Part shown: positions 1-5,302 of the stretch, one piece after another
Layout: each line of letters begins with the position of its first letter
Position numbering within the stretch: position 1 is the first letter of the stretch
Assembly (NCBI GenBank): GCA_913043805.1
Contig: CAJWMX010000228.1
Coordinates: forward strand, 1 to 5,465
Direction of reading: 5' to 3'
Length of the DNA stretch: 5,465 nucleotides
Source: an uncultured Acidobacteriota bacterium
GTDB lineage: Bacteria > Acidobacteriota > Vicinamibacteria > Vicinamibacterales > UBA8438
Notes under the pieces: generated by a model
The model's input: the letters and a program-made list of their open reading frames with translations, nothing else
Told to the model about the DNA's origin: nothing
Databases searched by the model: none
Translations under genes and position numbers: made by a program

Positions 1-196
1 GCCGTTCCAATCCGGCGTACGACTGGTGGCGCCGGTGGCGCGCAGAGCCGGCGATCTCGGCGCTGAGGGTCGCGACGGTGCCCGACAGGCAGACGATGAA
101 CAGCAGCAACCCGAGGTTGAGCCCCATCCAGCTGTGCAGCCTGAAGAGGGTCAGCTTTCGGTTGCCGGTTCCCTCGCCTCCCGAGCCCGCGACCAT
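1..196 (-). CDS. PepSY-family membrane protein, N-terminal part (runs off left edge)
   Basis: About 65 codons are visible from an ATG at 196. After a short polar leader come a basic start (NRKLTLFRLHSWMG, about residues 13-26) and a hydrophobic helix (LNLGLLLFIVCLSGTVATL, about 27-45). This arrangement, K/R then LHxWxGL then a helix ending in SGT, is typical of PepSY-associated membrane proteins. In that family it is the first helix of an inner-membrane protein often tied to iron-siderophore uptake or membrane reductase activity. The start lies 9 nt after the stop of the upstream DinB pseudogene, so the two were probably co-transcribed; I see no strong ribosome binding site. After SAEI (residue about 48) the family usually continues with a Trp-containing segment, but this frame becomes Arg/His-rich, so a frameshift near 50-56 is possible. 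The domain assignment rests on the first 45 residues only. Confidence 0.66.
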   Translation of the reverse strand, partial: MVAGSGGEGTGNRKLTLFRLHSWMGLNLGLLLFIVCLSGTVATLSAEIAGSARHRRHQSYAGLER

Positions 197-205
197 GTGT
201 CGCGC

Positions 206-801
206 CTAGAACATCCCCCGCCGCTCCGGCAGCGAGACCTGATGGTCCTTCATGCAGTGGAGCAGGTGCAGGATCTGGCCATAGTGGGCGGCGAAGTGCT
301 CGAGCACGTGATACAGCACCCAGCGGTGGGACACCGTCATCGGGCCGAACTGCACGGTGGTGTCGAGGGTCTCGTCGTGCCAGGTGGTGATGACCTGATA
401 GGTGGCGGCGCGTGCCCGCCGAAGCAGGTCGAAGCAGCCCTCGAGGTCTCGCCCCCGCAAGCTAGCCGGATGCACGCCGTCAGGCGGCAGCGGCACGCCG
501 CCACGGTCGGTGGCCAGGTCCACTCCCAGGATGTCCTCCATCACCTGAGCCCCCTCGGCTTCAGTCCGGCCCGCGCAGACAATGTGGAATCATCCGATCT
601 CGGCTCCCGCCATATGGGCCAGGAGCATGCCGACGTGTTGCGACCTGCGCGTTCCTGCCACTCCAGGTGCGCCACACTCAGCCCGGCCGTGGTTTCGCTC
701 AGCCGGCGCAACTGATCGTCCAGACTCGCCGCCATCAGCGCGACGAGGGACTGGGTGGCCTAGTCGAAGTCGGGGGAAAACGGTAGCAGGCGTTCGGGCA
801 C
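206..801 (-). pseudogene. DinB/DUF664-like four-helix protein, broken by two stops and one frameshift
   Basis: Repaired, the gene reads from a GTG at 801 (GGAGG at 807-811, 5 nt upstream) to TAG at 206-208, about 198 residues and close to the family's usual size. Three lesions interrupt it. A TAG lies at 760-762 in FSPDFD*ATQSLVALM, where CAG would need one change. A one-base deletion at 635-636 separates the frame ending LEWQERAGRN from the frame continuing VGMLLAHMAGAEIG. A TGA at 590-592, between AEIG and FHIVCAG, sits where the family usually has Trp (TGG). Homology continues unbroken on both sides of each lesion. The family's metal-binding histidines remain: one in LLAHMAGAE, and the cluster YHVLEHFAAHYGQ near the C-terminus. 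Intact relatives are small, putatively metal-dependent bundle proteins of largely unknown function, some linked to thiol-dependent transferases. The last open part, from a GTG at 544, could still give a 112-residue peptide, but it lacks the first helices. Sequencing error is the main alternative. Confidence 0.8.
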
Positions 802-806
802 ATCGA

Positions 807-811
807 CCTCC
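807..811 (-). promoter_or_regulatory. Shine-Dalgarno GGAGG that fixes the original DinB start
   Basis: On the minus strand GGAGG is followed by 5 nt and then GTG at 801-799. The downstream frame, MPERLLPFSPDFD, leads directly into the DinB-like sequence after one TAG. This supports 801 as the ancestral start rather than the internal ATG at 735. Confidence 0.55.
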
Positions 812-846
812 GTGGAGCTGTTGGAAGGCTACCATACGTGTTTCGA

Positions 847-879
847 CCAGCCTCCAGGCTAGAATGCACCGGAAGCTGG
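847..879 (+). promoter_or_regulatory. Possible promoter -10 and leader hairpin upstream of the exported-protein gene
   Basis: This divergent gap (802-890) holds a -10-like TAGAAT at 860-865 with no convincing -35. It also has a perfect 5-bp inverted repeat AGCCT-CC-AGGCT at 849-860. A longer imperfect pair, CCAGCCTCC (847-855) and GGAAGCTGG (871-879), matches in 8 of 9 positions and its 3' arm overlaps the first two bases of the ribosome binding site. The structures are visible in the sequence; a regulatory role is inference. Confidence 0.25.
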
Positions 880-883
880 AAGG
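878..883 (+). promoter_or_regulatory. Shine-Dalgarno GGAAGG for the gene at 891
   Basis: GGAAGG ends 7 nt before ATG 891. This places the start at the tandem ATG ATG (891/894), just before a signal peptide, rather than at the ATG at 864 or further upstream. Confidence 0.6.
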
Positions 884-890
884 TCACCTG

Positions 891-1820
891 ATGATGAAGC
901 GCGCGTATGGTCTGCTTGTGGCGACGCTGCTCCTGCCGGCGTTCGTACTGGCGCAGTCAACGTCACCTCCCACCGAGTTCCAGACACCATGGGGCGACCC
1001 GGATCTGCAAGGGCTGTGGGACTACCGCACCATGACGCCGCTCCAGCGGCCCAGTGAACTGGCCGACAAAGAGGTCTTCACCGAGGAAGAGGCGGCCGCC
1101 TATCAGGAGGCCGAGTTGGAGGGCCGGGCCGACTACGACGCGCTGCCCACGGTGCACGCGAAGTTCTGGCTCGACTATGGCACCGAGCTGACGCCAGACC
1201 GGCGCACATCACTCATCATCGATCCACCTGACGGACGCATTCCAGCTCGAACCGAGGGGGCCAGCACGCTGGCGCGCGAGCGGGCTGAACGACGCGAACG
1301 GACCCACAGCATTCAGGACCGCAGCATCACCGAGCGGTGCATCCTCGGGTTCAACGCCGGTCCGCCGATGAACCCCGGGGCCTACAACAACAACCTGCTC
1401 TTGCTACAGACCCCGGGGATGGTGGTCTTGCACAACGAAATGGTGCACGAGGTGCGAGTCGTGAGGCTCGGCGACAAGGCACCCCTGCCGGACAACCTGC
1501 GCCAGATCCGGGGCGACTCGCGCGGCTACTGGGACGGTCCAACGCTGGTCGTGGAAACGACCAACTTCTCGAACATCGCCAATTTCCAGGGCTCGAGCGC
1601 GGCGCTGCACGTGGTGGAACGGTTCACTCGCGTCGATGAAGAGACGCTGCACTACGAGTACACGGTCACCGATCCCACCACTTTCGTGCAGCCGTGGTCG
1701 GCCGCGATGCCGATGGCCCGCACCGAAGGACCGATGTTCGAATTCGCCTGTCACGAGGGAAACTACGGGCTGACGAACATCCTCTCGGCCGCCCGCGCCG
1801 AGGAACGTCGCGCCCGGTAG
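891..1820 (+). CDS. Uncharacterised exported protein, ACHEGN family (paralogue 1)
   Basis: The protein has 309 residues. A basic start (MMKRAYG) and a hydrophobic run give a Sec-type signal peptide, likely cut after VLA (residue 21). The mature protein begins with low-complexity sequence and PWGDPDLQGLWDYRTMTPLQ (33-52), followed by an acidic helix rich in Glu/Ala (about 63-80). Later landmarks are DPPDGRIP (111-118), ERCILGFNAGPPM (148-160), YNNN (165-168), LLQTPG (171-176), GDSRGYWDG (208-216), LVVETTNF (219-226) and FACHEGNYGLTNIL (285-298). There are only two cysteines, C150 and C287, both at positions conserved in paralogue 2, which suggests one periplasmic disulfide. From memory this is a common, often multi-copy hypothetical family in Acidobacteria; I know of no function. 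It is transcribed alone, divergent from the DinB pseudogene and convergent (8-nt gap) with the antiporter remnant. The gene looks intact and its identity as a real exported protein is firm. Confidence 0.88.
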   Translation: MMKRAYGLLVATLLLPAFVLAQSTSPPTEFQTPWGDPDLQGLWDYRTMTPLQRPSELADKEVFTEEEAAAYQEAELEGRADYDALPTVHAKFWLDYGTELTPDRRTSLIIDPPDGRIPARTEGASTLARERAERRERTHSIQDRSITERCILGFNAGPPMNPGAYNNNLLLLQTPGMVVLHNEMVHEVRVVRLGDKAPLPDNLRQIRGDSRGYWDGPTLVVETTNFSNIANFQGSSAALHVVERFTRVDEETLHYEYTVTDPTTFVQPWSAAMPMARTEGPMFEFACHEGNYGLTNILSAARAEERRAR

Positions 1821-1828
1821 TGTCGGAC

Positions 1829-2509
1829 TCAATCTCCCCGAAACAGCCGCCCGGCCGCGTCGAGCGCTTCACGGTCACCAACCAGCACCGCCGTATCGCC
1901 TACCTGGTAGGCGAAGTCCGGCTCCCGCTGATAGCGCGGTTCGCCGTTCCGGATGACAGCCACCTGGACGGCGCCGGTCGTCTGACGCAGGTCGAGCGAC
2001 GCCTCGAACTCCTCGACGACAACATGGGTCGCGCCCAGCTCCATCAGGTCGTCGATCGACTTCACGTAGCGCGTGCGCACGACGATGGTGGCTCGTAGCG
2101 CCAGCTCGTGCGCCGCGGCCACGCCTTGTCGCTCTTCGAACGGCGACGAGATCGCGAACACCACCAACCGCGCGCCGTCCGCACCGGCGTGCTCGAGCCT
2201 GCTGCGCCGGGTACCGTCGTCGTACACGGCCGCCAGCCCGTCGGCACGCGCCTGACGCACCAGCTCGGGGTTCGCTTCGATCACCACACACTCGATACCG
2301 GCCGCCGTCAGCATCCGCGCCAGGTAGCGCCCGGCCAGCCCGTAGCCCACCACCACCGCGTGGTTGCGACGGCTCACTGAATCCGCTCCCGACATGACGG
2401 TCTCCAGGCTGAGCGGGCCGCCCAGCCTGGCCGTCAGCGGTCGCGCCGCCATGATCAGAAACGGCGTCGCCATCATCGAGATGGCCGAAGCGTCCGACGT
2501 GCTGCGTTA
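1829..2509 (-). pseudogene. Remnant of a CPA2/KefB-type cation:proton antiporter (TrkA-N/RCK domain retained)
   Basis: An open frame of 215 codons runs from ATG 2476 to TGA 1829-1831. The first residues, MMATPFLIMAARPLTARLGG, look like the end of the last transporter helix. The same frame continues the resemblance upstream (DASAIS) as far as about 2494, then reaches TAA at 2507-2509, so the rest of the roughly 380-residue membrane domain is missing. The retained TrkA-N domain has the Rossmann motif VVGYGLAG (42-49), acidic E68 at the end of strand 2 (VIEANPE), VYDDGTR (84-90, usually GDxT) and RTRYVKSIDDLMELGATHVVVEEFE. In the family this domain binds NAD(H) or nucleotides and gates the transporter. 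EEFEASLD then joins directly to LRQTTGAVQVAVIRNG, the second half of a TrkA-C domain, so about 80-100 linker residues appear lost in frame near 1988-2003. No ribosome binding site is evident at 2476. A soluble RCK-like protein could still be made, but the pieces look like deletion products. Confidence 0.75.
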
Positions 2510-2530
2510 GGCAGGGAGTGGCGCGGAGGA

Positions 2531-2553
2531 GAGCCACACTGCGTGGCTCCTAC
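2531..2553 (-). repeat. REP-like element (GTAG plus palindrome) at the greB stop; likely transcript end
   Basis: On the minus strand GTAG (2553-2550) is followed directly by a perfect 7-bp stem, GAGCCAC, loop GCAGT, GTGGCTC (2549-2531). The TAG of the GTAG is the greB stop codon. A GTAG tetranucleotide at the foot of an imperfect palindrome is the hallmark of REP sequences mobilised by RAYT (TnpA-REP) transposases. The hairpin could also stop transcription, although the sequence after it (TCCTCC) is not T-rich, so a classical intrinsic terminator is less convincing. No second copy or RAYT gene occurs in the window. Confidence 0.5.
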
Positions 2554-3098
2554 GGGGTCTTCGTGCTGACTTCGGCCCCAGGCGGCGCTGTGAATGGAGC
2601 GAGGGGAATTCGTTCGTATCGCACCTCGAGGATCTCTAGCTCCTGACGGCCGCCCGGAGCATCGAGCACAGCGGTGTCGCCCGGCCCTCGAGACGTCAAC
2701 GCGCGAGCGAGCGGCGACACCCAGCTGATAAAGTGGCCCTCTCGGTCGACTTCGTCGAGGCCGACGATACTGACCTCCCGCTCCGCGCCACTGGCGTCGC
2801 AATAGCGCACGGTGGCGCCGAAGAAGGCATGTGTCGCCGCTCGCCCCGTCCTCGGCGCTTCAGGGTCTACGACCTCGGCGGCATCGATGCGCTTGGTGAG
2901 GAAGTGAATCCGGCCGTCGATCTGACGCAGCCGCCGTTTCCCGTACTGATAGTCGGCGTTCTCGCTGCGGTCGCCGTTGCTTGCCGCCCAGGCCACCACC
3001 TTGGTCACCGCGGGCCGCTCCCGGCTGAGCAAGAAGCCCAGCTCGTCTCGCAGCCGCTGCAAGCCGGCCGGTGTGATGAAGTTCCTGTCAGGGGTCAT
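2550..3098 (-). CDS. greB: Transcription elongation factor GreB
   Basis: The protein has 182 residues. The N-terminal coiled coil opens with NFITPAGLQRLRDEL (6-20), then ERPAVTKVVAWAASNGDRSE and NADYQYGKRRLRQIDGRI. The tip motif NGDRSENADY carries the invariant Asp and Glu that hold the catalytic magnesium. RERPAVTKVVAWAAS and YGKRRLRQID favour GreB over GreA. The C-terminal FKBP-like domain follows (FFGATVRYCD, VDREGHFISWVSPLARAL, ELEILEVRY). In the family, Gre factors enter the RNA polymerase secondary channel and stimulate cleavage of backtracked RNA. The tail after LEVRYE extends some 20 residues beyond E. coli GreB (158 aa) and is Pro-rich, with its stop inside the REP-like element. The ATG at 3098 lies 15 nt after the stop of the paralogue fragment, and GGGGTGGA directly before it is a poorly spaced ribosome binding site. 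It is the last gene of the minus-strand run, and all key residues are present. Confidence 0.93.
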   Translation of the reverse strand: MTPDRNFITPAGLQRLRDELGFLLSRERPAVTKVVAWAASNGDRSENADYQYGKRRLRQIDGRIHFLTKRIDAAEVVDPEAPRTGRAATHAFFGATVRYCDASGAEREVSIVGLDEVDREGHFISWVSPLARALTSRGPGDTAVLDAPGGRQELEILEVRYERIPLAPFTAPPGAEVSTKTP

Positions 3099-3113
3099 TC
3101 CACCCCACGGGCA

Positions 3114-3446
3114 CTAACGCTCGTTGAGCCGTTCGCCGTTCAGGATATTGGTGATCGTGTGGTTGCCCTCGTGACAGGCGAACTCGTAGATCAGCTCGTC
3201 GGGAGGGAACTCGTTGAGCGGGATCTCGCCCGAGATCGTCTGCGTCCACTGCGCCGGGTCGTCGACGGTGAACTCGTAGGTCAGCGTCGTGTCGTCCGCG
3301 CGGGTGAACCGCTCGGTGATGGTGAGGGTGTCGTCGGTGCGGCCGTTGTCGGCGCGCAGCAGGAACAGGTCGCCGCCCGGAGTGCCCGGTAGCGCACCAG
3401 TGCCGGCGTTGGCCGTGATCCGCCGGAGCCAAGTACGGCGATGCAT
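3114..3446 (-). pseudogene. C-terminal fragment of a third ACHEGN-family exported protein
   Basis: The frame of 110 codons from ATG 3446 (TTG one codon earlier) to TAG 3114 aligns only with the last third of the two full-length paralogues. LTITERFTRADDTTLTYEFT (41-60) matches LHVVERFTRVDEETLHYEYT of the gene at 891, and FACHEGNHTITNILNGERLN matches its C-terminus. About 200 N-terminal residues are absent, including the signal peptide, the PDLQG segment, the RC motif and YNN. The first 35 residues (MHRRTWLRRITANAGTGAL...) contain no export signal and may be a family loop left from the parent gene. Only one cysteine (C91) remains of the conserved pair. Codon use is still strongly GC-biased at third positions and the frame is clean, so the truncation is either recent or the piece is still translated. 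It sits between an intact paralogue and greB with 15-nt gaps on each side. I favour a deletion remnant of a tandem duplicate over a functional short protein. Confidence 0.75.
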
Positions 3447-3461
3447 CAACCCCAGACCCGG

Positions 3462-4481
3462 CTAGTGGCCGCCGCCGGTCCGGTCCAAATAGCGGGCGCC
3501 GCTCAGCGCGTTGGGGACAGCGTAGTTCCCCTCGTGGCACGCGTACTCGAACATCTCGTAGTCCGGCTCGCCAGTCAGCGGCATCGAGATGGTGAAGGGC
3601 GCGTCGTAGACGTTCGGGTCCGTGACCGTGACATCCCACATGATCGTGTGCTGGGACACGCGCTCGAACCGCTCGATGACGTGCAGCGCCGAGCTCACCG
3701 GAATCCCCTTCAGCCGTCGACCGGCGCCACTCGACGCGATCCAGCCCCGATTGTGAAAATTCCGGGTCTCGACGACAAGCACGTCACCCTCCCAGTGGGC
3801 GCGCGCGTCGCCCATCCACTGCTTGATGCCGGCGCCGGAGAACGGCTGGTCACTCAGCGGGATGATCCGGGCGTCGTGGATCATCTCGTAGAGGATGACG
3901 ATGTGCTCCGGCGTCTGGAGGATGCGATAGGCGTTGTTGTAGCCGGCCGGCAGCATCGAGCCGGGAATGCCCCGTGAGATGCAGCGGTCCCAGACGCTCA
4001 TGTTCCGGTAGTGGTCGCCCTCGTGGTCGAGCCGCCACTGCTTGTCGCGAAGCGCCCAGTCCTTGATCGGCGCGCGCCCGGTGGGCGGGTCGACGACCAG
4101 CGAGGTCTGTCCTGTCGAGAGGACGGTGTCGCCGGCGTCGAGCCAGTAGCGTGCGTAGCCGGGCCCAAGGGTGGCGCTGGCCTCCATCCGCACGGCGGGA
4201 GCGGCGTTCTGGGCTGCCATGCTGTCGGCCTGCTGCTGGTTGAGGCTCGCCATCTCCTCGTCGCTGAGAAAAGCGCGAGCCTCTCCGTCTGGCCGTTCGA
4301 TCGGCGTGATGGTCTTGTTGCCCCAGATACCCTGCAGGTCAGGCTGGCCGTCAGACAGACGAGGCGTAGCCCAGTTGGGATCGCGCACCCGCTCCAGTTG
4401 TGCCAGCGCCGGTGTGGCCACCGCCAGCGCAAGCGCCAGTGTCAGCCCGCCGACGACCTGCTGCGTGAACGTCCTGTGCAT
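3462..4481 (-). CDS. Uncharacterised exported protein, ACHEGN family (paralogue 2)
   Basis: The protein has 339 residues. The signal peptide is basic MHRTF, then a hydrophobic LTLALALAVATP core, with likely cleavage after ALA (residue 27). Mature landmarks are GQPDLQGIWGNKTITPIERP (45-64), TSLVVDPPTGRAP (126-138), WDRCISRGIPGSM (164-176), AGYNNAYRILQTP (179-191), YEMIHDARIIPL (198-209), GDARAHWEGD (224-233), VVETRNFHNRGW (236-247), ERFERV (270-275) and YACHEGNYAVPNAL (313-326). As in the paralogue at 891, there are exactly two cysteines, C167 and C315. A Gly/Arg-rich insertion (about 244-262) distinguishes it from paralogue 1. I chose ATG 4481 because GGAGAGG lies 4 nt upstream and it places the signal peptide at the N-terminus. 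A GTG at 4505, overlapping the crotonase stop, is in frame but would add eight residues before it. Function is unknown. Position behind thiolase and crotonase genes suggests co-expression with acyl-CoA breakdown, which is inference. Confidence 0.87.
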   Translation of the reverse strand: MHRTFTQQVVGGLTLALALAVATPALAQLERVRDPNWATPRLSDGQPDLQGIWGNKTITPIERPDGEARAFLSDEEMASLNQQQADSMAAQNAAPAVRMEASATLGPGYARYWLDAGDTVLSTGQTSLVVDPPTGRAPIKDWALRDKQWRLDHEGDHYRNMSVWDRCISRGIPGSMLPAGYNNAYRILQTPEHIVILYEMIHDARIIPLSDQPFSGAGIKQWMGDARAHWEGDVLVVETRNFHNRGWIASSGAGRRLKGIPVSSALHVIERFERVSQHTIMWDVTVTDPNVYDAPFTISMPLTGEPDYEMFEYACHEGNYAVPNALSGARYLDRTGGGH

Positions 4482-4485
4482 GATG

Positions 4486-4492
4486 CCTCTCC
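4486..4492 (-). promoter_or_regulatory. Shine-Dalgarno GGAGAGG deciding the start at 4481
   Basis: On the minus strand GGAGAGG is followed by CATC and ATG 4481. This favours 4481 over the in-frame GTG at 4505 that overlaps the upstream stop codon by 4 nt. Confidence 0.6.
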
Positions 4493-4501
4493 GCGACGCC
4501 G

Positions 4502-5293
4502 TCACTGCCCCTTGTACTCGGGCGGGCGCTTCTCGGCAAACGCCTTCGGGCCTTCTTTTCCGTCTTCGGTCACGAGCAGCCGGTGCTGAATCACCTCTTC
4601 GAACCGCAGACCGTCCTGTAGCGACAGATACTGCCCTCGCACCGCCAGTTCCTTGATCGCGCGCACCGCCAGCGGCGCCATCGACGTCAGCTCGCGGGCC
4701 CGCTGCATCGCCACGTCCATCAACTGGTCGTGCGGCACCACCTCGTTGATGAGACCGAAGTGCGCCGCCCGCTCCGCCGTCAGTCGCTTAGCCAGCAGCA
4801 ACATCTCCATCGCAATCGGATACGGCAACTGACGGATGGCCCGGTGGGTCCCGCCGTTCCCGGGCAGGATGCCACGTTTCACTTCGGACAAATCGAACGC
4901 CGCATGCTCGGACGCCACCCGGATGTCGGTAGCCAGCAGCAACGTCATCCCCCCGGCCAGACACAACCCGTTGACGGCCGCCACGACCGGCTTCCAGACC
5001 TCGAGCCCCCGGTTCAGGAGTTGGTCGGCCTGGGTCTGCCAGAACTCGTAAGTCTCGCGCGGCTTGAAGGCGCTCTTGAGGTCGGCGCCGGCCGAGAAGA
5101 TCTGCCGCTCGGGTGGCCGATTCGGCTGCGGCGCGCCGGTGATCACGGCGGCCCAGATGTCGGGGTTGTCACGAATCTCGATCCAGCACTCCGACAGACG
5201 GGAGTACATGGCCGGGTTCATCGCGTTCAGCGCCTCCGGCCGGTTGATGGTGACCGTGGCCACACGCTCCTGGACGTCGAAGTCGATCGCCAT
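4502..5293 (-). CDS. Enoyl-CoA hydratase/isomerase (crotonase) family protein
   Basis: The protein has 263 residues, full length for the family. It opens VATVTINRPEALNAMN (11-26), the standard CoA-binding start. The two oxyanion-hole segments are FSAGADLK (66-73) and NGLCLAGGMTLLLATD (108-123), followed by AAFDLSEVKRGILPGNGGT (131-149) and AMEMLLLAKRLTAERAAHFGLINEVV. Crotonases stabilise an acyl-CoA enolate; in mitochondrial enoyl-CoA hydratase two glutamates (E144, E164) activate water. Here the second is present (E137), but the first position is T117, so simple 2-enoyl-CoA hydration is doubtful; an isomerase or another enolate reaction is possible. An unusual Pro/Arg-rich stretch (PQPNRPPERQ, 55-64) precedes the first oxyanion loop. 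The protein ends in AFAEKRPPEYKGQ, the common EGxxAFxEKRxPxxxG tail. It starts 9 nt after the thiolase stop and 20 nt precede the next gene, fitting an operon for acyl-CoA degradation. Substrate cannot be told. Confidence 0.9.
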   Translation of the reverse strand: MAIDFDVQERVATVTINRPEALNAMNPAMYSRLSECWIEIRDNPDIWAAVITGAPQPNRPPERQIFSAGADLKSAFKPRETYEFWQTQADQLLNRGLEVWKPVVAAVNGLCLAGGMTLLLATDIRVASEHAAFDLSEVKRGILPGNGGTHRAIRQLPYPIAMEMLLLAKRLTAERAAHFGLINEVVPHDQLMDVAMQRARELTSMAPLAVRAIKELAVRGQYLSLQDGLRFEEVIQHRLLVTEDGKEGPKAFAEKRPPEYKGQ

Positions 5294-5302
5294 ACGCGTC
5301 TC

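Noticed and set aside
206..544. Annotating the 112-residue DinB-like piece as an intact small gene
   Set aside because: Homology continues upstream through the TGA and frameshift to a well-placed GTG, so it is the 3' part of a broken gene.
206..762. Recoding of TAG as Gln and TGA as Trp to rescue the DinB-like gene
   Set aside because: Neighbouring genes end at TAG or TGA exactly where their families end, and recoding would not repair the one-base deletion at 635-636.
582..890. Upstream extension of the exported-protein gene to the first in-frame ATG at 582
   Set aside because: It would bury the signal peptide about 100 residues inside the protein and overlaps the DinB-like coding sequence on the other strand; ATG 891 has a good ribosome binding site.
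2733..3392. Long plus-strand open frame opposite greB and the paralogue fragment
   Set aside because: Composition is that of an antisense shadow in GC-rich DNA; the minus strand holds the clear GreB match.
3441..4656. Several long plus-strand open frames opposite the exported-protein and crotonase genes
   Set aside because: No domain signature and they mirror strong minus-strand coding sequence.
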